Shown here: positions 1 to 5,287 of the stretch, piece by piece
Layout: each line of letters begins with the position of its first letter
Position numbering within the stretch: position 1 is the first letter of the stretch
Assembly (NCBI GenBank): GCA_003524845.1
Contig: DQGR01000022.1
Location: 1 to 9,169, forward strand
Origin: Patescibacteria group bacterium
Lineage (GTDB): Bacteria > Patescibacteriota > Microgenomatia > UBA10105
DNA length: 9,169 nucleotides
Direction: 5' to 3'
Notes under the pieces: generated by a model
What the model was told of the DNA's origin: nothing
What the model saw: the letters and a program-made list of their open reading frames with translations, nothing else
The model's database searches: none
Program-made: the position numbers and the translations under genes

Positions 1-93
1 CCGACATTTTTCTTAAACGGCAAAAAACTGGACTTATTTAATTTTGCTGATCTGAAGACCAAAGTAGAAACTGCGATTAATGAAGCAAAATAA
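1..93 (+). CDS. DsbA-like thiol:disulfide oxidoreductase, C-terminal end (partial)
   Basis: Only the last 30 codons lie in the window; the frame is open from base 1 to TAA at 91-93. The fragment begins PTFFLNGKKL, which matches the strand after the cis-proline of the thioredoxin fold in DsbA/thioredoxin_4 proteins (usually TPTFFINGKK), and ends in a short charged helix. The CxxC active site would be upstream, outside the window. Family role: oxidises cysteine pairs of exported proteins outside the membrane and is itself re-oxidised by DsbB. The next gene, 2 nt downstream, encodes a DsbB/BdbC protein, which supports the assignment. The fragment is too short to separate DsbA from other thioredoxin-fold secreted oxidoreductases. 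Confidence 0.7.
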   Translation, partial: PTFFLNGKKLDLFNFADLKTKVETAINEAK

Positions 94-95
94 GT

Positions 96-542
96 GTGAA
101 CCAACTGCTATTTAAAAATAAACCATTTCTCTTGCAGCTGCTTTTAAACGCAGCTTGGGTAATGGCGTTTGTTTCAACGGCTGGCAGCCTGTATTTTAGC
201 GAAATCCTACATTATCCTCCCTGTATTCTCTGCTGGTATCAGCGGATTGCCATGTACCCTTTGGTTGCCCTAATTGCGGTGGGTATCATTAAAAAAGACA
301 AAAACCTGCCGTATTATGTATTACCATTAAGCAGTATCGGCGGCCTGCTTGCTGTGTACCATAACTTACTCTATTACCAGATTATTCCGGAAAGTGCGGC
401 GCCGTGCCTGACGGGAATTTCCTGCACCACGAAGTTTATTGAGTGGTTCGGGATTATCACCATTCCGTTTTTGTCACTTGCGGCGTTTATCTTCATTACC
501 GCCTGTATGGTTGGTTACTTGAAGTTAGTCAAAGCGAAGTGA
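96..542 (+). CDS. dsbB: Disulfide bond formation protein B (DsbB/BdbC type)
   Basis: A 148-residue membrane protein of the DsbB/BdbC family, which re-oxidises a DsbA partner and passes electrons to a membrane quinone. There are four hydrophobic segments, at about residues 13-33, 47-66, 71-93 and 116-139. The first redox pair is C43-x-x-C46 in PPCILCWYQRIAMYP, the family hallmark; the second is C104/C110 in the loop before the last segment. Length fits the short BdbC form (about 140 residues). The start is a GTG 2 nt after the stop of the upstream DsbA-like gene, with no Shine-Dalgarno site, so translational coupling is likely; no other in-frame start precedes the first hydrophobic segment. 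The stop is TGA. A VKOR-type alternative is unlikely given the motif and size. Confidence 0.9.
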   Translation: MNQLLFKNKPFLLQLLLNAAWVMAFVSTAGSLYFSEILHYPPCILCWYQRIAMYPLVALIAVGIIKKDKNLPYYVLPLSSIGGLLAVYHNLLYYQIIPESAAPCLTGISCTTKFIEWFGIITIPFLSLAAFIFITACMVGYLKLVKAK

Positions 543-543
543 A

Positions 544-1005
544 TTATTTCTTCATCGTCTGCCAGTGGTAGAAAACTAAAATTGCTTGCACTACAAACAT
601 TAGTAAATTCAGGGTTTCGCTCGCTGGCGAAGTCCAAAACGAAGCTAGACCAAACTGCAAGTTGAGCCATGCTCCTGTTAACGCACCGACCATGGCCAGT
701 TCGTGTATTTTTGACAGGCGCATTTTGCGCAGCGCAACCAGTGCAGTTACGCCCAATAAAATGGCCGCAGTTAATTCTCCAAAGCGTGTCAACTCGGCAA
801 ATAATGAGGCATTCGGGATAGCAATGGATTGCAAAAACTGCCGGTACCAGGGAAGCGGATTTTTCGAAGAAAAGTAGGTAAGCGTAGGCGCAAGGTTTTT
901 GACAAAAGTCGGTTCCAGAAATTTGGGCACAACCGATTTAAGCCAGATCAACCCCACTATCAGTTGAATACCAAGTAAGTTTTTCTCAGCAGAATTTGCT
1001 GTCAT
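544..1005 (-). CDS. DoxX-like integral membrane protein
   Basis: A 153-residue protein with four hydrophobic segments, at about residues 10-27, 77-93, 102-121 and 131-147. The central motif SSKNPLPWYRQFL, followed by IPNASLFAELTRFGEL, is typical of DoxX/DoxD-like proteins (KNP-PWY, then an F/YGEL membrane helix). Known members include the membrane subunit of thiosulfate:quinone oxidoreductase and the mycobacterial DoxX that associates with SodA and a sulfurtransferase; the activity here is not established. It has no cysteine, so it is not itself a dithiol enzyme. It converges on dsbB with one base between the two stop codons. The start is ATG at 1005-1003, preceded by a purine-rich AGAAG stretch that may be a weak ribosome-binding site. 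A link to the neighbouring Dsb pair is inferred only from position. Confidence 0.75.
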   Translation of the reverse strand: MTANSAEKNLLGIQLIVGLIWLKSVVPKFLEPTFVKNLAPTLTYFSSKNPLPWYRQFLQSIAIPNASLFAELTRFGELTAAILLGVTALVALRKMRLSKIHELAMVGALTGAWLNLQFGLASFWTSPASETLNLLMFVVQAILVFYHWQTMKK

Positions 1006-1131
1006 TTTTCACTTCTTTTCTTTTTGAATCAGATGCCGATGACAGTTATGAGCAGTCCGACAAAGGAAAAAAAGATAAAGATACAGCAATCGAAGGTTAA
1101 TGTGCATTAGTAATATGTTACCATAAAATGC

Positions 1132-1701
1132 ATGTTGCAACGAACACATGATTTAGGCGCAGTGACTATTGTGTCATACCGGATTCTGGCATTTCCACCG
1201 GTAGGCATGACCTGGGAAACACTGGTGGGAATTGGGATCGTGACGATATTAGGAGCCATGATTCCCGACATCGATAATGTGGCTTCACCGGCCTGGCGAC
1301 ATCGTTTGCTGCCCTGGGAAGGTAAGATGACGCGCGAATTTTTGCAAGGACACCGGCATATTTCCCATTCGCTCATTGGTGTCGTTTTGTTTACCTACAT
1401 ATTTGGGTTGCTACTCAACCTGATCCCGTTATCAAACCTGGATCACGGACTTTTACAACAAATCTTTTTGTGGGGATACGTGTCGCACCTGCTGACTGAT
1501 TCGTTAACCATCCAGGGTGTGCCTTGGTTATATCCGATTCCGTTTAAATTCGGATTTCCGCCGCTGGCATTTTTACGCGTCAAAACCGGCGGCTGGGTAG
1601 AAAAACTGGTCGTATTTCCAGGACTGCTGATTGCTACGATATGGATTTTTTACATCTTCCGCTATAATATCGCGGTCGTCTACCGCGGCTTACAACTATA
1701 A
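1132..1701 (+). CDS. YdjM-type membrane-bound metal-dependent hydrolase (DUF457-like)
   Basis: A 189-residue membrane protein with the histidine/aspartate signature of the YdjM/DUF457 'LexA-binding, inner membrane-associated hydrolase' family: RTH at 4-6, GAMIPDIDN at 41-49, HRHISHS at 74-80, and GYVSHLLTDSLTIQGVPWLYP starting at 115. These residues are expected to bind a metal at the membrane face. Hydrophobic segments lie at about 30-44, 80-98, 108-121 and 158-176. The substrate is not known for most members; phospholipase-like activity has been proposed for the wider superfamily. The start is ATG 1132; ATGs at 1115 and 1128 are in other frames. No Shine-Dalgarno site is visible. The stop codon overlaps the nfo start by one base (TAATG), which implies co-translation. 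Confidence 0.8.
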   Translation: MLQRTHDLGAVTIVSYRILAFPPVGMTWETLVGIGIVTILGAMIPDIDNVASPAWRHRLLPWEGKMTREFLQGHRHISHSLIGVVLFTYIFGLLLNLIPLSNLDHGLLQQIFLWGYVSHLLTDSLTIQGVPWLYPIPFKFGFPPLAFLRVKTGGWVEKLVVFPGLLIATIWIFYIFRYNIAVVYRGLQL

Positions 1702-2537
1702 TGAAAATTGGCGCCCACGTTTCGATTGCGAAAGGCATACCCGCTGCACTTATTAAAATTCAAACAATGGGTGCCAACTGTCTGCAGATTTTTTCTTCGT
1801 CTCCGCGTTCATTCGGGACGCCAAAAGCTACGGATGATGATTGTAGTAAGTTTAAGACAGAAGCAAAAAGACGGGGAATTGGCCCGAATTTTATTCATGC
1901 CAACTATCTCGTCAACCTGGGAACTGATAAGCAGCGGTTACTTGAGTTGTCGACTCAGAGTTTAGTTACAGATTTAAATTTTGCAGATAAAGTTGGCGCC
2001 CGTGGTGTTATTGTGCACACCGGTAGCCATGGCGGCCGCGGATTTGACAAAGTTTTAAATCCGGTTGCAAACGTAATTAAAAAAATTCTCAAAACAGCAA
2101 ACGGCGAGGCGAAATTATTACTTGAAATAACGTCTGGGGGCAAAGGCCGCATTGGCGCAAATTTCCAAGAGTTGCAACAATTATTACAGGCAGTTAATCA
2201 TCCGCGCTTAGGAGTGTGTCTTGATACCTGCCACATGTTTGCCGCTGGTTATGCATTTGATTCAGCGGAAAAGATTACTGAATTAAAAAAGCAAATCCAG
2301 GCCACAGTCGGCTGGTCAAACATATACTGCTTACATGTTAATGACAGTAAGGGTGAGTTTGCGAGTCACATTGACCGGCATGAAAATATTGGGAAAGGTA
2401 AAATAGGAAAGGCACCATTTAAGCTGTTATTACACGATGAAAAATTTAAGGAATTACCGTTTATTCTCGAAACTCCGGGATTTGATGACAAAGGACCGGA
2501 CAAACAGAATATCGATATATTGAAATCGTTACTTTAA
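1701..2537 (+). CDS. nfo: Endonuclease IV (AP endonuclease)
   Basis: A 278-residue apurinic/apyrimidinic endonuclease of the TIM-barrel Nfo family, which cuts the DNA backbone 5' of abasic sites in base excision repair. It opens MKIGAHVSIAKG (family form IGAHVS..GG). All nine expected metal ligands of the trinuclear zinc site can be placed by motif: H66 (FIHANY), H106 (VHTGSH), E142 (LLLEIT), D175 and H178 (CLDTCHMF), H212 (LHVNDSK), D225 and H227 (IDRHENIGKG), and E257 (ILETPG). Length matches E. coli Nfo (285). The ATG overlaps the upstream stop by one base and has no Shine-Dalgarno site, so expression probably depends on the upstream gene. The 145-150 region (SGGKGR) differs from the more common TAGQG form, but the active site is intact. 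Confidence 0.97.
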   Translation: MKIGAHVSIAKGIPAALIKIQTMGANCLQIFSSSPRSFGTPKATDDDCSKFKTEAKRRGIGPNFIHANYLVNLGTDKQRLLELSTQSLVTDLNFADKVGARGVIVHTGSHGGRGFDKVLNPVANVIKKILKTANGEAKLLLEITSGGKGRIGANFQELQQLLQAVNHPRLGVCLDTCHMFAAGYAFDSAEKITELKKQIQATVGWSNIYCLHVNDSKGEFASHIDRHENIGKGKIGKAPFKLLLHDEKFKELPFILETPGFDDKGPDKQNIDILKSLL

Positions 2538-2542
2538 CTGAT

Positions 2543-2629
2543 TGTCATTGCGATCCGCCGGTTGGCGGAGAAGCAATCCCATGAACGAGATTGCTTCGTC
2601 AGTCACTTCGTTCCTTTCTCGCAATGACA
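2543..2629. repeat. Large imperfect palindromic dispersed repeat (TCATTGCGA type)
   Basis: An 87-base element filling most of the nfo-uppP gap. Its outer arms are a perfect 11-bp inverted repeat, TGTCATTGCGA (2543-2553) and TCGCAATGACA (2619-2629). Inside lie a second 9-bp inverted pair, GAAGCAATC (2570-2578) with GATTGCTTC (2589-2597), and a small hairpin TCCGCC-GGTT-GGCGGA (2554-2569). This architecture and sequence match a widely dispersed bacterial repeat of the TCATTGCGA...GAAGCAATC type that I know from Patescibacteria, Dehalococcoides and others. There is no coding capacity. It could act as a transcriptional or mRNA-stability structure between the two genes, or be a non-autonomous mobile element. 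Confidence 0.85.
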
Positions 2630-2637
2630 CTATTGCT

Positions 2638-3543
2638 ATGATTGAACTTTTTAAAGCCATATTACTCGGAGCAGTGCAGGGGATTACCGAATTTTTGCCG
2701 GTTTCTTCAACCGGACATTTGATTTTGTTTGAAAGACTATTAGGTGTTTCACAGGAAACATACGGCTTAACGTTTGATGCGGCACTACACTTAGGTACTT
2801 TGGTTGCGGTGTTATGGTTTTTTAAAAAAGAATGGAAGCAATTATTTCGTGCATCGTATTCGGTCATCCTGAACTTGTTTCAGGATCTCATTAATAAGAA
2901 GTTAAAATTCAGTACGGATTCCCGCCGGAGTTTATCCCGTGCTTCGACACGGGGCGGGAATGACAAACTTGTAGTAATACTTCTGGTGGGCACTTTTCCT
3001 GCAGTTCTCTTTGGTTTACTCCTTGAAGATTTAGTGAACACCGCATTACGCGCGCCGATTTTAATCGCAGCTGCGCTGATTTTATTTTCATTTGTACTTA
3101 TCTATGTAGAACTGGCAAGCTGGAAGATAAAGTTAATTTCCCAGCTAAAGTTTTTAGACGGACTTATTATCGGCACTGCCCAGGCAGTTGCGTTTATTCC
3201 GGGAGTTTCGCGTTCTGGAATTACGATGGCTGCAGGTTTGTGGCGGGGACTTACTCGGGAACAATCAGCCCGATTTGCGTTTCTATTATCCGCGCCCATT
3301 ATTGCCGGCGCAGGGGGCAAGAAGCTGTGGGACATTATTAAATTAACATTATCTGGGCAGTTGACTACCAGCGAGCAGTTATTTTTTATTGTTGGCATGG
3401 TGAGTGCTGCCTGTTTTGGCTATCTGACAATAAAGTACTTCCTGAAATTCATCTCTAAACACACCCTCTGGCCGTTTATCGCATATCGGATTATGTTGGG
3501 ATTATTTATTATCATTTTGTCATTATCCGGCTTAACCGGATAA
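2638..3543 (+). CDS. uppP: Undecaprenyl-diphosphatase UppP/BacA with an in-frame repeat insertion
   Basis: A 301-residue integral membrane enzyme that dephosphorylates undecaprenyl diphosphate to recycle the lipid carrier for peptidoglycan and surface polymers; loss or overexpression changes bacitracin sensitivity in model species. Motif 1 is Q14-G-I-T-E18-FLPVSSTGHL with H27; motif 2 is PGVSRSG (188-194) with R192. About seven or eight hydrophobic segments follow the usual pattern. Typical UppP is about 265-275 residues; the extra length is a block at residues 75-110, in the cytoplasmic loop after the second hydrophobic segment, encoded by two hairpin repeats. Removing these 36 residues gives 265. 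I chose ATG 2638 because the family starts here (MIELFKAILLGAVQG); the open frame continues upstream only through the intergenic repeat. No clear Shine-Dalgarno site is present. Confidence 0.95.
   Translation: MIELFKAILLGAVQGITEFLPVSSTGHLILFERLLGVSQETYGLTFDAALHLGTLVAVLWFFKKEWKQLFRASYSVILNLFQDLINKKLKFSTDSRRSLSRASTRGGNDKLVVILLVGTFPAVLFGLLLEDLVNTALRAPILIAAALILFSFVLIYVELASWKIKLISQLKFLDGLIIGTAQAVAFIPGVSRSGITMAAGLWRGLTREQSARFAFLLSAPIIAGAGGKKLWDIIKLTLSGQLTTSEQLFFIVGMVSAACFGYLTIKYFLKFISKHTLWPFIAYRIMLGLFIIILSLSGLTG
2862..2890. repeat. Short palindromic repeat (TCATCCTGAA type) inside uppP
   Basis: Contains a perfect 8-bp stem, ATCCTGAA (2866-2873) with TTCAGGAT (2879-2886), and a 5-base loop. The sequence GTCATCCTGAACTTGTTTC is a commonly dispersed bacterial repeat whose translation, VILNLFQDL, recurs in many unrelated predicted proteins. 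Here it encodes residues 75-84 of UppP, a segment absent from ordinary UppP proteins. The element therefore appears to have entered an intact gene and kept its frame together with the next hairpin repeat. Confidence 0.8.
2916..2966. repeat. Compound hairpin repeat (GGATTCCCGC...GCGGGAATGACAA) inside uppP
   Basis: The outer stem ATTCCCGC (2918-2925) pairs with GCGGGAAT (2954-2961); an inner stem CCCGTG (2936-2941) pairs with CACGGG (2948-2953) around a 6-base loop. The ends GGATTCCCGC and GCGGGAATGACAA are shared exactly with the repeat downstream of uppP at 3563-3589, so these are two copies of one family with different internal loops. Here it encodes about residues 93-110 of UppP (DSRRSLSRASTRGGNDK), a positively charged stretch foreign to the family. 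Confidence 0.85.
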
Positions 3544-3560
3544 TCTATATAAATAATTTT

Positions 3561-3589
3561 CTGGATTCCCGCCTTCGCGGGAATGACAA
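3561..3589. repeat. Hairpin repeat downstream of uppP (CTGGATTCCCGC...GCGGGAATGACAA)
   Basis: A perfect 8-bp stem, ATTCCCGC (3565-3572) with GCGGGAAT (3577-3584), and a CTTC loop, beginning 17 bases after the uppP stop. It belongs to the same family as the compound hairpin inside uppP. The strong stem could stall transcription or protect the mRNA 3' end, but no T-run follows on either strand, so it is not a standard intrinsic terminator. On the minus strand it translates to the familiar repeat peptide VIPAKAGIQ. Confidence 0.8.
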
Positions 3590-3865
3590 CTGTAAGTGCT
3601 ATGATGGTCGCCGTCGGTTCAATCAATCCAACAAAAATATTTCTTGATGAATAAATATTCAATCACGGCGTTGCTTTTGCCCTGGCGAGGTTTTTATATG
3701 AAGAGATTTATGAGGAGTAAGAAAATGAGAGTAGGAATTGATTATATTCGCGTAGCTATAAAATTTTATGTCCAGTGAAGAACGTCTTCAACCCAATTAT
3801 AACAGAAGAATTCCTCAGAAATTCTCATTCCTCCTGAGATAAAAAAGCTAATTTATATTGAAAGA
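3590..3865. other. Gene-poor stretch with possible decayed coding remnants
   Basis: Together with the hairpin before it, more than 300 bases separate uppP from the zinc-ribbon gene with no intact gene. Three items stand out. A 17-codon frame at 3601-3654 begins MMVAVGSINPTKI, resembling the first strand of DUF84/Ham1-type nucleotide pyrophosphatases, and stops at once. The same frame resumes after the stop with a protein-like run (GVAFALARFLYEEIYEE, ending at TAA 3718-3720). An ATG at 3725 with a good Shine-Dalgarno site starts only 17 codons before TGA 3776-3778. Nothing here is supported as a functional gene. Confidence 0.45.
3713..3727 (+). promoter_or_regulatory. Shine-Dalgarno site plus ATG of an interrupted frame
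   Basis: AGGAG at 3713-3717 lies 7 nt before ATG 3725-3727, the best-formed ribosome-binding site in the window. The frame it opens reads MRVGIDYIRVAIKFYVQ and then stops at TGA 3776-3778. It is the same frame as the zinc-ribbon protein at 3866-4114, from which TGA 3776 and TAA 3800 separate it. It may be the original start of that gene, or a short leader peptide; the sequence cannot decide. Confidence 0.35.
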
Positions 3866-4114
3866 GTGTTGGAAAAAGGAACACCTTCTGAGGAACTACT
3901 TGGTCCTTGTACTGTTTGTGAATCAGGAACTGTAGTGTATGCTCAAGGTTCTTATATTGATTACAGAAGTGAACGACTGTTGGTTGTTGAAAAAATTTGG
4001 GCGTACCGATGTACTAACTTCGATTGTCAGCGCGCCCTCATGTTTACTGGTTCTGTTGGAGATGCTTTACGAGAAATGCTCGAAAATACTACGTATCGGG
4101 TATTTACTGAATAA
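3866..4114 (+). CDS. Small four-cysteine, zinc-ribbon-like hypothetical protein
   Basis: An 82-residue protein that I do not recognise by name. It has C15-x2-C18 (GPCTVCESG) and C49-x4-C54 (YRCTNFDC) separated by about 30 residues rich in beta-type sequence. This spacing resembles YgiT/MqsA-type zinc fingers or other zinc ribbons, so metal binding is inferred. The C-terminal part (61-82) looks helical. The start is uncertain. GTG 3866 is the first usual start in the open frame and has a TATATT hexamer ending 6 nt before it, but the frame is open back to the stop at 3800-3802 and encodes a protein-like lead-in (ILIPPEIKKLIYIERV). The gene may therefore be the 3' part of a longer, interrupted gene. 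It converges on the radical SAM gene. Confidence 0.5.
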   Translation: MLEKGTPSEELLGPCTVCESGTVVYAQGSYIDYRSERLLVVEKIWAYRCTNFDCQRALMFTGSVGDALREMLENTTYRVFTE

Positions 4115-4138
4115 TTTTTCTTTGCCTTATTCCTTCAA

Positions 4139-4172
4139 AAACCACTTTTTACAATTAACTGGTAGGTGGTTT
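4139..4172 (-). terminator. Weak terminator-like hairpin at the end of the radical SAM gene
   Basis: AAACCAC (4139-4145) pairs with GTGGTTT (4166-4172). Read on the minus strand, the structure overlaps the last codons and stop of the radical SAM gene, and its 3' arm ends in a T-run (GTGGTTTTTG). The 7-bp stem is short and the loop is 20 bases, so this is only a candidate. Confidence 0.25.
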
Positions 4173-5240
4173 ATTGGTGTTAATTTGTGAAAATTGAATA
4201 AACGTGGAAGTTTCCGCAAGTGAAGCTGGACCGTGTAAACTCTCTTCCACAATATAACAATTATAGAGACAGCCGGGGCAATTTTGACTTACCTCAGAAA
4301 ATTCCTGATCCAATAACTGAAGTGATAATTGTTCTGCCGGAACTTCCAAGAGATTAACCTGCCGGGGAAATTCCTGACAGGGACCAATCCAGCCATCAGA
4401 GTCTAAGGTTAAATACCCCCTTCCAGGTGTGTCTTTGGTGCGAAAATGCGGCGAACAGTGCCACAGTTTAGTTGATTCTTGAGTAGTTCCCATATTGAAA
4501 AGTGTCCACAAATAACTGAAGGTTACCGTCACCCTACCAGTTTTAATTTTTTGCCAAGCTAACCACGGGACAATCTCGCGTAACTGTGCTTGTGTCGGTA
4601 CTGCATCACGAGCTGCACTGGAAAATACGCCTTCCGGCACTTCCGGTGAACAAACGAGCGGACTGATGAATGATCCAGCGGTAATTACTTGATGTGTAAA
4701 GTTTTTAAAATCATCAGGTTTAGTATTACGGGTAATTACTGTATTGATGACAGGAATAATGCCTTGTTCTCGAGTGGTTTTATGTAACTCCAGCGCTTTT
4801 GCCAGATTTGATTTTTCAGCGCCAGCGTCGCAATCTACTGAAATAGCAAGGTATTGAAGTCCCGCTTCAGCTAAACGATTGATCAGATCGGGAGTAAGTC
4901 CCCAGCCGTTACTGACAAGATTTACCAGAAATCCCGCATTATGTGCGGCTTGTACATTTTCAATTAGAAATTCCGGTCTTAATGTTGGTTCGCCGCCGAT
5001 AATACTAATCATTGGTTTTTTATCAAATAGGGGGCGGATTTTCGTGAGTGCTTCCACTCGTTCATCAGGAGTCATAATACCAACCTTTTGCTTGGGCACT
5101 TTACAGTAAAAGCAATCCAGATCACACCCATGCTGAATGTACCAGTTAATGTATCGTAGTTTTTCTGTTGGGGCAATTGCACTTTTAACCGCGTCCAAAT
5201 GCTTGAAGAATTCGGCAGGCATGGAATTATATTCTAACAC
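4155..5240 (-). CDS. Radical SAM protein with SPASM-like C-terminal cysteine cluster
   Basis: A 361-residue enzyme. C39-x3-C43-x2-C46 (HGCDLDCFYCKVPK) would bind the SAM-cleaving [4Fe-4S] cluster, and GGEPTLRPE (82-90) is the GGE motif that contacts SAM. The barrel continues with LVSNGWGLT and YLAISVD. The C-terminal third has C262, C288 (IGPCQEF) and C321-x2-C324-x3-C328 (NCPGCLYNC), the spacing style of a SPASM/twitch domain carrying an auxiliary Fe-S cluster. Such enzymes modify peptides or small molecules; the substrate cannot be read here and no obvious precursor peptide is adjacent. The start is GTG 5240, with GGGAGG about 14 nt upstream (rather far); ATG 5222, six codons in, is the alternative. 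It is divergent from prfB with 47 bases between the proposed starts. Confidence 0.88.
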   Translation of the reverse strand: MLEYNSMPAEFFKHLDAVKSAIAPTEKLRYINWYIQHGCDLDCFYCKVPKQKVGIMTPDERVEALTKIRPLFDKKPMISIIGGEPTLRPEFLIENVQAAHNAGFLVNLVSNGWGLTPDLINRLAEAGLQYLAISVDCDAGAEKSNLAKALELHKTTREQGIIPVINTVITRNTKPDDFKNFTHQVITAGSFISPLVCSPEVPEGVFSSAARDAVPTQAQLREIVPWLAWQKIKTGRVTVTFSYLWTLFNMGTTQESTKLWHCSPHFRTKDTPGRGYLTLDSDGWIGPCQEFPRQVNLLEVPAEQLSLQLLDQEFSEVSQNCPGCLYNCYIVEESLHGPASLAETSTFIQFSQINTNKPPTS

Positions 5241-5251
5241 AATGTAATTTT

Positions 5252-5280
5252 TTGCCTCCCTTCCTCAAAACAGCTACAAT
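5252..5280 (+). promoter_or_regulatory. Sigma70-type promoter of prfB, placed for a leaderless mRNA
   Basis: A -35 box TTGCCT (5252-5257), a spacer of exactly 17 bases, and a -10 box TACAAT (5275-5280; five of six consensus bases). The prfB ATG begins 7 bases after the -10 box, which is where transcription would be expected to start. No Shine-Dalgarno sequence lies between. The promoter sits in the 47-bp gap shared with the divergent radical SAM gene. Confidence 0.65.
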
Positions 5281-5287
5281 ATGAGCT

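Noticed and set aside
1029..1107. Short hydrophobic peptides on the minus strand upstream of the DoxX-like gene
   Set aside because: One frame reads like a membrane segment (FFSFVGLLITVIGI) but lacks a usual start codon. The other starts with ATG at 1107 but has an arbitrary composition and no ribosome-binding site.
1107..1376. 89-residue minus-strand frame over the YdjM-like gene
   Set aside because: It is antisense to a gene with clear family motifs and shows no recognisable protein features of its own.
2542..2637. N-terminal extension of UppP from TTG 2542
   Set aside because: The 32 extra residues are translated palindromic repeat, while the conserved UppP N-terminus begins exactly at ATG 2638.
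2543..3589. CRISPR array or insertion sequence as explanation for the repeats
   Set aside because: The repeats differ in sequence, are not regularly spaced, have no unique spacers and no transposase gene is present.
3420..3662. 80-residue minus-strand frame overlapping the uppP end
   Set aside because: It is antisense to uppP and its most recognisable stretch (VIPAKAGIQ) is the translation of the dispersed hairpin repeat.
3803..3838. Small inverted repeat CTCAG/CTGAG before the zinc-ribbon gene
   Set aside because: Only five base pairs with a long loop, within chance expectation for this region.
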